From the IMG/VR virus record IMGVR_UViG_3300050821_016472, positions 1 to 61,790 of that record: 61,790 bases of DNA; one strand, 5' to 3'. The DNA comes from a virus. Below the pieces are notes generated by a model that worked only from the letters and a program-made list of their open reading frames with translations, had not been told where the DNA came from and ran no database searches. The translations under genes and the position numbers were made by a program. Position 1 is the stretch's first letter. Each line of letters begins with the position of its first letter. Of the stretch, positions 15,418 through 22,606 are shown piece by piece.

Positions 15418-15902
15418 GCACGCCGGCGATGTTCGCGGCGGGCACCACCGTCCCCGTCGAGCGCTCGCGCGCCGAGGTCGAGCGCATCCTCGTGCGCTAC
15501 GGGGCGAGCGCCTTCTCGTCCTCGTGGGATGCCCGCCGGGCCACGGTCGGCTTCGCGTTCAAGCGGTGGCACGTGCGGTTCGATCTCGAGTACCCCGACC
15601 CCGGTGAGCGCCGCTTCACGCATGCGGCCGGCCGGTACCAGCCGAGGTCGAAGGCCGACGCCGCGCGCGCGTACGACGCCGAGCTGCGCCGCCTTTGGCG
15701 CTCGCTCGCGATCCTCTTGAAGGCCAAGCTCGACTGCGTGACCAGCGGCGTCACCACCTTCGAGAAGGAGTTCCTCGCGGCGCTCGTCATCCCGGGCACG
15801 AATGAGACGGTCGCCGAGCTGGCGATCCCGCAGCTTACGGCGGCCCGCGACAACGGCTCGCGCACCACCACCCCGCTACTTTCGGCACCGGAGGCACCAT
15901 GA
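15414..15902 (+). CDS. Conserved phage protein (unknown function)
   Basis: 162 residues from GTG at 15414 (GTGA overlap). TTVPVERSRAEVERILVRYG at the start, then FAFKRWHVRFDL, a basic helix RRLWRSLAILLKAKLDCV and TFEKEFLAALVIPG form a pattern I have seen in many actinophage and mycobacteriophage proteins of about 150 residues with no known function. The domain is alpha/beta and ends in a low-complexity tail. Confidence 0.7.
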   Translation: MSTPAMFAAGTTVPVERSRAEVERILVRYGASAFSSSWDARRATVGFAFKRWHVRFDLEYPDPGERRFTHAAGRYQPRSKADAARAYDAELRRLWRSLAILLKAKLDCVTSGVTTFEKEFLAALVIPGTNETVAELAIPQLTAARDNGSRTTTPLLSAPEAP

Positions 15903-16429
15903 GCACGCCACGAGGTTTCCCGCCCCCCATGACCGCCCCCCACACCTTCCACCAGCTCCACGCGACGGCCGTCGACATGTGGATCCGCTCGCACGCGCGC
16001 CGGATCCGTATCCAGGTCTACGACCCACGGCGCGAGGGGCGCGAGGCCGCGCTCAGGAACTTCGAGGGCACGATCGCCGTCCGCGCGATCGAGAAGTGGT
16101 GTGAGAGCGCCGAGCTCCTCGGCTACGTGGGGCCGCTCGAGGCGATCTCGCTCGGGCTCTTCGAGCACGACTTCATCCTCCGGCTCACGTGGCAAGCGCC
16201 CGACCCGCGCTCGCCTCAAACCGCGGTGATCGCCGAGGTGATGGAGACCTTGATCCCGTACCACCAGATCGTGAATGACGCCTCCCAGAAGGACCAAGCG
16301 GACCGCTTGAGCGAGTGCCTCCTCGTCATGGTGGGGCGGCTCCACGAGCACATCACCAAGAAGACCCTGCGCGTGGACGGCCGGCTCGCGCTCAAGCAGG
16401 CGGACTCGCAGGCGGACACGGTACCGTGA
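15899..16429 (+). CDS. Hypothetical protein
   Basis: 176 residues from ATG at 15899 (ATGA overlap). Mostly helical, with a conserved-looking centre (GYVGPLEAISLGLFEHDFIL). The C-terminal 50 residues form long polar helices. No family recognised. Confidence 0.65.
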   Translation: MSTPRGFPPPMTAPHTFHQLHATAVDMWIRSHARRIRIQVYDPRREGREAALRNFEGTIAVRAIEKWCESAELLGYVGPLEAISLGLFEHDFILRLTWQAPDPRSPQTAVIAEVMETLIPYHQIVNDASQKDQADRLSECLLVMVGRLHEHITKKTLRVDGRLALKQADSQADTVP

Positions 16430-16863
16430 GCCCGCGCCTCAACGCCGACGCGGTGGCCTACATGCTCGACCCCGGGCGCCGCGTGACCGACGCCGACGGG
16501 CCCGGGGAGGACGAGGGCGACCCCTGGCGCCGCAAGCTCGCCGGCGCGCTCATGCGCCAGGCGCGCGACGGGCTCGTCGCCGAGGCGGCCGCCCTCGAGC
16601 GCGTCTCGGCCCTCGAGCCGATCGCCGCCGACCTCGCCACGCGGTACCGCCACGCCGCGCGCCGGCTCATGCCCGAGCGCGCGATCGCGACCGACGCCCT
16701 CCGCCGCATGGCCGAGAACCTCATCGCCGCGCGCCGGTGGCACCGCGAGACCGGTGAGAACGAACGCTTCATGGCGTGGACGTACCTGCGCGCGGCCGCC
16801 GATGCGTGGGCGATCCGCGTGCGCGTCGAGCGCACGATGCGCGCGTACGGGTGGCTCGAGTGA
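16426..16863 (+). CDS. Helical hypothetical protein
   Basis: 145 residues from GTG at 16426 (GTGA overlap). Acidic N-terminus followed by four or five Arg/Ala-rich helices (RHAARRLMPERAIATDALRR). Could bind nucleic acid, but no family is recognised. Confidence 0.6.
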   Translation: MSPRLNADAVAYMLDPGRRVTDADGPGEDEGDPWRRKLAGALMRQARDGLVAEAAALERVSALEPIAADLATRYRHAARRLMPERAIATDALRRMAENLIAARRWHRETGENERFMAWTYLRAAADAWAIRVRVERTMRAYGWLE

Positions 16864-17084
16864 GCCGCCACGGCCCGCGCACGAGCGGCCACGGCTCCAC
16901 GCGCCTTCCCCCCGAGTACCGCGAGCGGCTCAAGAGGTACTTCATCGCCACCGGCACCGTGCGCGCGGTGGCCACCCTCGAGACCGCCGAGACCACGATC
17001 CGCCGCTTGATCGACCCCTACGCGCTCATCCCACCCGGCACGGTCGAGCGCGTGCGCAAGATCATCGACGAGCGGGTCCCGTGA
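16860..17084 (+). CDS. Small HTH-like protein
   Basis: 74 residues from GTG at 16860 (GTGA overlap). LKRYFIATGTVRAVATLETA then ETTIRRLID reads as an HTH of the resolvase or small-regulator type, where the second segment would be the recognition helix. Target unknown. Confidence 0.6.
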   Translation: MSRHGPRTSGHGSTRLPPEYRERLKRYFIATGTVRAVATLETAETTIRRLIDPYALIPPGTVERVRKIIDERVP

Positions 17085-17314
17085 GCCATTGCCCCGCGTG
17101 CAACGGCCCGCGCCGCGAGCACCCGAGCGTCACTATCCGGGCGCTCGAGGGGCACGAGGTGGCGCTCACCGTTTGCGCGTGCGGGGCCATGATCCGCGGG
17201 GGGCGCGTGATCGCGCGCCTAGAGACCGAAGGCTCCACCGTCACTATCCGGGCGGTCGGGATGCAGCCCAAGCACCCCGCCGCGCCCCCTTGCAAGAGGT
17301 GCCCCCCACGATGA
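17081..17314 (+). CDS. Small Cys-rich protein
   Basis: 77 residues from GTG at 17081 (GTGA overlap). HCPACNGPR at the start, VCACGAMI in the middle and CKRCPPR at the end give six Cys in three pairs, probably zinc ligands around a small beta domain (SVTIRALEGHEVALTV; a similar STVTIRAVG follows). Function unknown. Confidence 0.7.
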   Translation: MSHCPACNGPRREHPSVTIRALEGHEVALTVCACGAMIRGGRVIARLETEGSTVTIRAVGMQPKHPAAPPCKRCPPR

Positions 17315-17348
17315 AACCCTCGCTCTGTACTACCGGCCCGCGCGTCTC

Positions 17349-17579
17349 GTGCACTACGAAGCCGAGCGCCCCGCCGGCCGCCCGCAGATGGGGGCGCCCG
17401 GTGGCGTGACGATGTGCGGCACCAAGTTCGTCCCGCGCGGCGGCACGTGGTCGCGTGACCCGCGCCTCGCGCGTCACGGCGCCTGGGGCTCATGCGCGGA
17501 ATGTCTCGGCGCGCTCGCCGAGAAGCTGGGTCTCCCGGTAAGCTCCCCGGCGTCCCCCACACCACGGAGCACACCATGA
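17349..17579 (+). CDS. Small protein with zinc-site pattern
   Basis: 76 residues from GTG at 17349. VHYEAER, then TMCGTKF and CAECLGAL, matches a frequent small phage protein type in which a Cys and a CxxC pair frame a short TRDP-like stretch (here SRDPRLARHG). A 32-codon ORF at 17311 in another frame overlaps the start and was not chosen. The stop overlaps the next ATGA. Confidence 0.6.
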   Translation: MHYEAERPAGRPQMGAPGGVTMCGTKFVPRGGTWSRDPRLARHGAWGSCAECLGALAEKLGLPVSSPASPTPRSTP

Positions 17580-17938
17580 GCGAGTTCAAGATCAGCCAGG
17601 CCGACCTCACCAAAGTCCTCGGCATGCGGCCGGGCCAGGGCTTCCACATCGAGGCCACCGGCGCCGAGCACCCCCGCGGCAGCGACGGGCCTCGGCAGGT
17701 AGCCCTCACCGCCCTCCTCCGCCGCGAGCGCGATGGCGTCTCGATCGTGAACCTCGACGTCAAGCGCGAGCCGCGCCCGGCGTACGAGGAAGACCTCGAG
17801 CGCGCGACCACGCCCTCGCCGGTGAGCACGGCCCCGTCCACGCCCGAGGCAAAGGCCGCCGCGCGTCAGGTCGTCATCCGGCCGCCGGCGAAGCCGCCGG
17901 CCCGCGTCGCGCCGCCGAGCGAGAGCGAAGAGGGCTGA
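17576..17938 (+). CDS. Hypothetical protein with disordered tail
   Basis: 120 residues from ATG at 17576 (ATGA overlap; GGAG at 17565-17568). The first 65 residues look folded (ISQADLTKVLGMRPGQGFHI), the rest is Pro/Ala/charged and probably disordered. A TAAGCT with promoter spacing lies at 17539-17544. Last gene of the run. Confidence 0.6.
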   Translation: MSEFKISQADLTKVLGMRPGQGFHIEATGAEHPRGSDGPRQVALTALLRRERDGVSIVNLDVKREPRPAYEEDLERATTPSPVSTAPSTPEAKAAARQVVIRPPAKPPARVAPPSESEEG

Positions 17939-18015
17939 CCGCGGTGGGGCTCGCCGACCCCGCCGAGCCCTGCGGTTGGGCGAGCTGCGCCGTGTGCGCG
18001 CCGCGCAAGACCGCC

Positions 18016-18207
18016 TCACCGGAAACGGATGGGGCGGTCAAGCCCGGTCAGCAGCCCGAAGCCTTGAGCGAGCCACACCAGCACCGCGAGGATCACCACG
18101 ACATCGAGGATCAAACGGATCTTCGGATCGAGGGGGATGACCGCGTGCACGAGGTAGAGCAGCACCCCGACCACGATGAGCACGAAGACGACGCCGAGGA
18201 TGGTCAT
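18016..18207 (-). CDS. Small membrane protein, Thivi_2564-like
   Basis: 63 residues read leftward from ATG at 18207. Two hydrophobic segments (ILGVVFVLIVVGVLLYLVHAV and LILDVVVILAVLVWLAQGFG) are joined by IPLDPKIR, a polar turn characteristic of the small Thivi_2564-type membrane family found in bacteria and phages. The N-terminus has no further signal. It stands alone on the minus strand in a plus-strand region, flanked by about 75 bases on each side. Role unknown. Confidence 0.7.
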   Translation of the reverse strand: MTILGVVFVLIVVGVLLYLVHAVIPLDPKIRLILDVVVILAVLVWLAQGFGLLTGLDRPIRFR

Positions 18208-18280
18208 GGTGGCCCCCTACGGTGCAGCGATCGTGCCCCCCCGTAACCGCAACGCGCCCCGCCCAGGGCAAGGAGAGACC

Positions 18281-19189
18281 ATGACGAGCCCCACCGTGAC
18301 CGCCGCTCAAGCCCCCACCAACGACGACGACGCCGTCTTTCACGACGCGGCGTGGCACCGCACCCGTCTCGGTGATCTCCTTTCGCGGTGGAAGGGGGGC
18401 GCCCCCCATGCGCCGACGTCCGATGACGTGGGCTCGGCCATCCTCGACGCGATCGGTGACCTCGTGATCGAGGTGCCGCCGGCGAGCCCCGGCGCGCCGA
18501 TCGCCGTGCACGAGATGGAGCGCGAGATGCTCCAAGCCGCGAGCGATCTCGAGGAGGTGCTCGGCATGCCTCGCAGCGGGGGGCAGCACTCGCTCATGGA
18601 TCTCATCGGGCTCGTCGCCGAACGCCTTGCCCCGACGCGCACCGCCTTCATCGCCCGGCACGGCACCTCGCCGGTCGAAGCGTTGCCGCGGCCGGGGGTT
18701 GTCGACGCCGGTCCGTTCGCGAAGATGCACGGCGAGCTCGCGGACGCTCTCGGCTTCTCACCGCAGGTTGCGTGGGACACGATGCTCCACGAGGTGCGGG
18801 GCGCGCGTGAGTCGCTCACCGCGGCGATGGTCGGCTACATGGCGCCGGGGCTCGTCACGCGGGTCAACGCGCTCGCCGACGCGACGAACGCAGTGCGGAT
18901 CCACCTGATGAACGCGCTCGGTGCGGGCCCCGATCAATATGCCGAGACCACGCTCGTGCAGCTCGCCTCGCTCGTGCGCGATCGCCTCGGTGACACGCGC
19001 GCGCGCTCGAGGGCCTGGCACGACGCCTATCGCGCGGCGCGCGGCGCGCTCGCCGATGTCATCGCCGGCGACGCAAACCGGCGCTCGCACTATGCCACCG
19101 CGGCCAAGAACGAAGAGATCGCGAACGCGCAGCTCGGGCGCTTCGCCGTGGATCTCGACGAGAAGACCCGCGGCGTCGATCCGGCCTGA
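18281..19189 (+). CDS. Helical hypothetical protein
   Basis: 302 residues from ATG at 18281 with AAGGAGAG at 18270-18277, one of the few genes in this part with a classical ribosome-binding site. Helical almost throughout, rich in Ala/Leu/Arg, with no motif I can name. TACGGT (about 60 bases upstream) could be its -10 with a leader. Starts the coupled run to 19739. Confidence 0.7.
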   Translation: MTSPTVTAAQAPTNDDDAVFHDAAWHRTRLGDLLSRWKGGAPHAPTSDDVGSAILDAIGDLVIEVPPASPGAPIAVHEMEREMLQAASDLEEVLGMPRSGGQHSLMDLIGLVAERLAPTRTAFIARHGTSPVEALPRPGVVDAGPFAKMHGELADALGFSPQVAWDTMLHEVRGARESLTAAMVGYMAPGLVTRVNALADATNAVRIHLMNALGAGPDQYAETTLVQLASLVRDRLGDTRARSRAWHDAYRAARGALADVIAGDANRRSHYATAAKNEEIANAQLGRFAVDLDEKTRGVDPA

Positions 19190-19488
19190 TGGCGGCCACG
19201 AAGATCGAGCGGGGCTACCTCAAGGACCCCGGCATCTCGTACGGCCGCTTCCGCCCCTTGAACCGCATGGACGGCAAGGCGATCGTCTACGACCCGGAGC
19301 TCCCCCTCGGCCAGCGGACCGTGGGGGGGCGAGTCTTCGACACGTTCGAGGCCGCCGACGGGTACGCTCGCGAGTGCTACGCGCAGCCCCCACCATGCCC
19401 CGCCGCAAGCCCCGCCGCCCCGCCCTCGCCACCGCCCGGCCCCGCGAGCCCGAGCCCGACCCCATCGTCCAAGACCTCCCCCCCATGA
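19189..19488 (+). CDS. Small protein with Pro-rich tail
   Basis: 99 residues from ATG at 19189, one base overlap with the previous stop. Residues 1-65 look folded (GYLKDPGISYGRFRPLNRMD, then FDTFEAADGYARECY); the last 35 are Pro/Ser-rich. The stop overlaps the next ATGA. Confidence 0.6.
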   Translation: MAATKIERGYLKDPGISYGRFRPLNRMDGKAIVYDPELPLGQRTVGGRVFDTFEAADGYARECYAQPPPCPAASPAAPPSPPPGPASPSPTPSSKTSPP

Positions 19489-19739
19489 CGCGCTGCCCGC
19501 ACTGCGCCCACGCACTCGAGCACCTCTCGGACGAGACGGGGAAGCCACCCGAGCCGGGGGACTTCATCCTTTGCACATGGTGCCAGGGGGTGGGCGAGTT
19601 CGGCGCCGACGGCGAGCTCGTGGCCCGCACGTGGCGCGAGCTGACCGACCTCTCGGAGATCTACCCCGAGGATCCGACGCTTTACGATCTCCTCTCGGCG
19701 CGGCACGCGCTCGTCGCGGACAAGGTGCCCCCGAGCTGA
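19485..19739 (+). CDS. Small zinc-ribbon protein
   Basis: 84 residues from ATG at 19485 (ATGA overlap), preferred over an in-frame ATG at 19395 that would overlap 94 bases. CPHCAHALEHL near the start and CTWCQGVGEF about 30 residues later form a two-pair ribbon. The last part has DPTLYDLLSARHALV, a helix. Function unknown. Confidence 0.65.
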   Translation: MTRCPHCAHALEHLSDETGKPPEPGDFILCTWCQGVGEFGADGELVARTWRELTDLSEIYPEDPTLYDLLSARHALVADKVPPS

Positions 19740-19790
19740 AGCTTGACCGCCTCAGCCGGCGGGGAGACGCTCGCGCTTGAGGGCCCGAGC

Positions 19791-20492
19791 ATGACCACGA
19801 CGACGTTCGATCTCTTCGTGGACCCGCTACCGCCGCCGGCGCAGGCGCTCGCGGCCGTCCCCGCCTCGGTGACCGCGTTCACCCAGATCCTCACGCTCTC
19901 CAAGACCTCGCCGATCTTCAAGGTGGTCTTCGCGCAAACGCGCTCCGATCGGGACATCCACCAGTTCTCGGTGTTCTTCACCGACGGCCGGCAATGGTCG
20001 GACTCGGTGGAGCTCCTCCCCGGCGACCCCGCATACGAGGGCGGTGCGCCGATCGCGGGTAGCCCGAGCATCACCCGGCAATCGCAGGGCGACACCTTCA
20101 CCGCGACCGAGTGGCGTGCGGTGGAGCAGATCGCGCTCTCGCTCTTGGCCATGCACAACGCGCTCGGCGAGCCGAGCCTCATCCAGTTCTCGTTCGCCAC
20201 GGGCAGCACCCAGGTGGTGCTCGACGCGGCCCCGGTCACGGCGACGCACGCGGTGGGGACGCTCGGCGTCAACTGGATCAGCCCCGGCGTCGGGCACCAA
20301 GACTGGATCGGGCTCTTCGCCGCGGGCACACCGAACACCGCCTACCTCGCCTATCAGTTCGTCCCCGACGGCGAGACCTTGGGCTCCGCATCCTTCGCGA
20401 CGCCCACCGCGCCGGGCACGTACGAGTTCCGGTATCTGCCCGCGAACGGGTATACGAGCGTCGCGGTGAGCGCCCCCGTCGTTGTGAGCTGA
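19791..20492 (+). CDS. Putative structural protein with C-terminal beta-sandwich
   Basis: 233 residues from ATG at 19791 (TTG at 19743 is possible). The N-terminal part holds PIFKVVFAQTR and TRQSQGDTF, beta-rich. The C-terminal 90 residues (WISPGVGHQDWIGLFAAGTP, then YEFRYLPANGYTSVAVS) match the SKICH-like or immunoglobulin-like sandwich often seen in phage and secreted proteins. Such domains bind carbohydrate or protein partners. It could be a virion accessory protein; position before the fibre genes fits, but this is inference. Confidence 0.55.
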   Translation: MTTTTFDLFVDPLPPPAQALAAVPASVTAFTQILTLSKTSPIFKVVFAQTRSDRDIHQFSVFFTDGRQWSDSVELLPGDPAYEGGAPIAGSPSITRQSQGDTFTATEWRAVEQIALSLLAMHNALGEPSLIQFSFATGSTQVVLDAAPVTATHAVGTLGVNWISPGVGHQDWIGLFAAGTPNTAYLAYQFVPDGETLGSASFATPTAPGTYEFRYLPANGYTSVAVSAPVVVS

Positions 20493-20529
20493 TGACGGGA
20501 TAACGCGAGGGTGATAGCACTCGTCCGTT

Positions 20530-21648
20530 ATGGACGTCCGCACCACCATCGCCGGCAACGAACGCCGTTGCCCTCAGTGCACGAAGTGGAAGCTCTGGCC
20601 CGCGCTCTTCATCGGACGCCGCGGCCGCCCCGTGAACCGCTGCCAGGTCTGTCAGGCGCGCTACGCGGGCTGGGGCTCGCTCTCGCTCGAGGAGCGCACG
20701 GCGCGCCGCGCGGCGCACGAGGTGCCGATCCCCGGCGCCGGCGGCGTGCGCGTGCGGTGGACGCCGGTGACGCACAACGTGAAGACCGGGCCGATCCCGG
20801 TGAGCGTGACCGACCGCGACTCGTGCCCCACCTCGTGCTCGTACCGCGGCGCGGGGTGCTACGCCGAGGAGTCAAACCACACGCGGCTGCACTGGGGCCG
20901 CACGGCCGAGCGCGGGCTCGAGTGGCCCGCGTTCCTCCGCAAGGTGCGCGCGCTGCCGCGGGGGCAACTGTGGCGGCACAACGAAGCCGGCGACCTCCCC
21001 GGGCCCGGCGACGTGATCGACGCTTCGCTCCTTGCCGGGCTCGCGCGAGCGAACGAGGCCGCCGGCGCGCGCGGCTTCACGTTCACGCACAAGCCGCTGA
21101 CGCATGCGAACGAGGCCGCGATCCGCCACGCGATCGCGCACCGCTTCGCGATCAACCTATCGGCCGACACGATCGCCGAGGCGGACGCGCTCGTGGCGCG
21201 GGGCGTCGCGCCGGTCGCCGTTGTCGTACCCGCCGACCACCCCGCGCGCGCGACACGTACCCCAGCCGGTAGTACGCTTGTGGTGTGCACCGCCCAAACG
21301 AACGAGGGGATGACTTGCGAGCGGTGCCGGCTCTGCGCGGTGCTCGGGCGCAAGAGCATCATCGCGTTCCGTGCACACGGCCTCCGCCACGAGCTCGCAA
21401 GCTCGATCGCTCGAGGCGAGGAGGAGCCCCATGAAGTACGCGGCGTTCGTGATCCTCTTGATCCTCGGCGAGGTGCTCTTGCGGCTCTACCTCTCGCGCC
21501 GGCGAGCGGTGGCAAAGCACGCCGTGTACTGCCCGTTCTGCCACAAGGCGCGGACGCTGCTCGGCCCCACGGCGGGCATGTGGCCGCGCAAGGGCGTGTC
21601 GGTGCCCGAGGTGCCGTGCGAGCCCTGCCGTCAGGAACTCCGCGGTAA
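20530..21648 (+). CDS. Phage protein with radical-SAM-like Cys motif (DUF7227-like)
   Basis: 372-codon frame from ATG at 20530. CPQCTKWK and CQVCQARY at the start form a zinc ribbon. Then DSCPTSCSYRGAGCYAE and HTRLHW match a widespread actinophage-type family of unknown function (DUF7227-like, from memory) whose CxxxC...C spacing recalls iron-sulfur proteins. A second cluster ECRLC-like (CERCRLCAVLGRKSIIAFRAHG) ends the recognisable part near residue 285. The last 75 codons overlap the gene at 21431 in another frame and look unnatural, so the true end is probably near 21430. Confidence 0.6.
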   Translation: MDVRTTIAGNERRCPQCTKWKLWPALFIGRRGRPVNRCQVCQARYAGWGSLSLEERTARRAAHEVPIPGAGGVRVRWTPVTHNVKTGPIPVSVTDRDSCPTSCSYRGAGCYAEESNHTRLHWGRTAERGLEWPAFLRKVRALPRGQLWRHNEAGDLPGPGDVIDASLLAGLARANEAAGARGFTFTHKPLTHANEAAIRHAIAHRFAINLSADTIAEADALVARGVAPVAVVVPADHPARATRTPAGSTLVVCTAQTNEGMTCERCRLCAVLGRKSIIAFRAHGLRHELASSIARGEEEPHEVRGVRDPLDPRRGALAALPLAPASGGKARRVLPVLPQGADAARPHGGHVAAQGRVGARGAVRALPSGTPR

Positions 21649-21745
21649 GGTCATCAACGCCGCGCGCGCGCCGATCTGGGCCGACGGCCCTGCGCCGCCG
21701 AAGAGCGGGCGCTACCTCAACGGCGCCGCTCATGGCCGCGAGTAG
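21431..21745 (+). CDS. Membrane-anchored zinc-ribbon-like protein
   Basis: 104 residues from ATG at 21431 with GGAGGAG at 21419-21425. The hydrophobic N-terminus (AAFVILLILGEVLLRLYLS) is a single membrane segment or signal anchor, followed by YCPFCHKARTL and PCEPCRQEL, a CxxC...CxxC ribbon. It lies inside the tail of the previous frame. The stop region overlaps the ATG at 21732. Confidence 0.65.
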   Translation: MKYAAFVILLILGEVLLRLYLSRRRAVAKHAVYCPFCHKARTLLGPTAGMWPRKGVSVPEVPCEPCRQELRGKVINAARAPIWADGPAPPKSGRYLNGAAHGRE

Positions 21746-21926
21746 CCGCGCGCCGGCGACGATCGCCGAGCGCGTGGCCCACGGGTGGACGGGCAACCGT
21801 CACCGAGACCTCCTCGCTTTCGCGCTCGCCGAGCTGCCCGAGGCGGACGCGGAATGGGACCGCGAGGCGGCGCGGCGGTACGAGCGAGGCCAGCTCGCGA
21901 AGCGTCTCGGCTATCGGCGCACGTAG
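21732..21926 (+). CDS. Small hypothetical protein
   Basis: 64 residues from ATG at 21732, overlapping the previous gene by 14 bases. Helical, with AERVAHGWTGNRHRDLLAFA and a basic end. No family recognised. Confidence 0.55.
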   Translation: MAASSRAPATIAERVAHGWTGNRHRDLLAFALAELPEADAEWDREAARRYERGQLAKRLGYRRT

Positions 21927-21934
21927 CGGTGCGA

Positions 21935-21940
21935 TAACCT
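21935..21940 (+). promoter_or_regulatory. Leaderless-type -10 element (TAACCT)
   Basis: TAACCT, seven bases, GTG at 21948. It heads the fibre module and is 9 bases after the previous stop. Confidence 0.5.
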
Positions 21941-21947
21941 CGTCGGT

Positions 21948-22217
21948 GTGAGTGACGAAGACATCACCCCGACGCGCCCGTCACGCACGATGCAGATCTT
22001 GAGAGAGGCGTGCGAGCAGCTCCTCGAGCGCCTGCACGCCATCAAGGATCCCGACGGGATCACGAAAGAGCTGCGCGCCGAGTGCGAGCGGCGCCTCGCG
22101 ATCTTCGCGGGGTGGAACGAGAACCCGCCCGGCGCCGGCGAGGTCGCACGAGTGCATGCGGAATCGTTCACGTTCTACCGCCGCGCGATCCTCTACCTCG
22201 ACGGCAAGGGAGTCTGA
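21948..22217 (+). CDS. Small helical protein
   Basis: 89 residues from GTG at 21948, seven bases after TAACCT. Helical with an amphipathic core (LREACEQLLERLHAIKDP). First gene of the fibre operon; a role in fibre assembly is possible from position only. Confidence 0.6.
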   Translation: MSDEDITPTRPSRTMQILREACEQLLERLHAIKDPDGITKELRAECERRLAIFAGWNENPPGAGEVARVHAESFTFYRRAILYLDGKGV

Positions 22218-22219
22218 CC

Positions 22220-22606
22220 ATGGCCGCGAAACCGTACCGCCGGAACCTCGTGATCCGCCAAGGCGCGGCGCAAGGCTTCCTCTTCGTCGTCCGCGACATC
22301 AACGGCTCGCCGATCGTGCTCTCGGGCTGGGGCGCGCGCGCGATGATCCGAGGTGCGTACGCGGATCTCGTCCCCCTCGTGACGCTCGGCCTGGGCACCG
22401 GGCTCGCCGTCGTGAACGACCCCACCTCGAGCACGCTGAGCGGCCTCCAGGTGCAGCTCTCGTCCACGCAGGCGACCACGGTGGCGACGAGCGGGATCGG
22501 CAAGGGCGTCTGGGATCTATGGCTCGACCCGAGCGGTACACCCGACGGGAGCTCGTTCATGCTGATCAAAGGGGAGGTCGTCGTTGAGCCGACCGCGACG
22601 CGATGA
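22220..22606 (+). CDS. Tail or baseplate accessory protein, BppU-N-like
   Basis: 128 residues from ATG at 22220, three bases after the previous stop. [20 protein letters not shown], then [15 protein letters not shown], and [12 protein letters not shown] at the end form the pattern of small beta-sandwich proteins found before receptor-binding or fibre genes (resembling the N-terminal domain of upper baseplate proteins). It probably links fibres to the virion or helps them assemble. The next gene overlaps by four bases. Confidence 0.6.
   Translation: MAAKPYRRNLVIRQGAAQGFLFVVRDINGSPIVLSGWGARAMIRGAYADLVPLVTLGLGTGLAVVNDPTSSTLSGLQVQLSSTQATTVATSGIGKGVWDLWLDPSGTPDGSSFMLIKGEVVVEPTATR

Noticed and set aside
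17311-17409. 32-codon frame starting ATG at 17311
   Set aside because: Overlaps the better supported Cys-pair gene at 17349 and has no recognisable content.
17944-18246. Plus-strand frame over the small minus-strand membrane gene
   Set aside because: After a plausible first 20 residues it becomes His/Glu/Asp-rich complement of the membrane gene.
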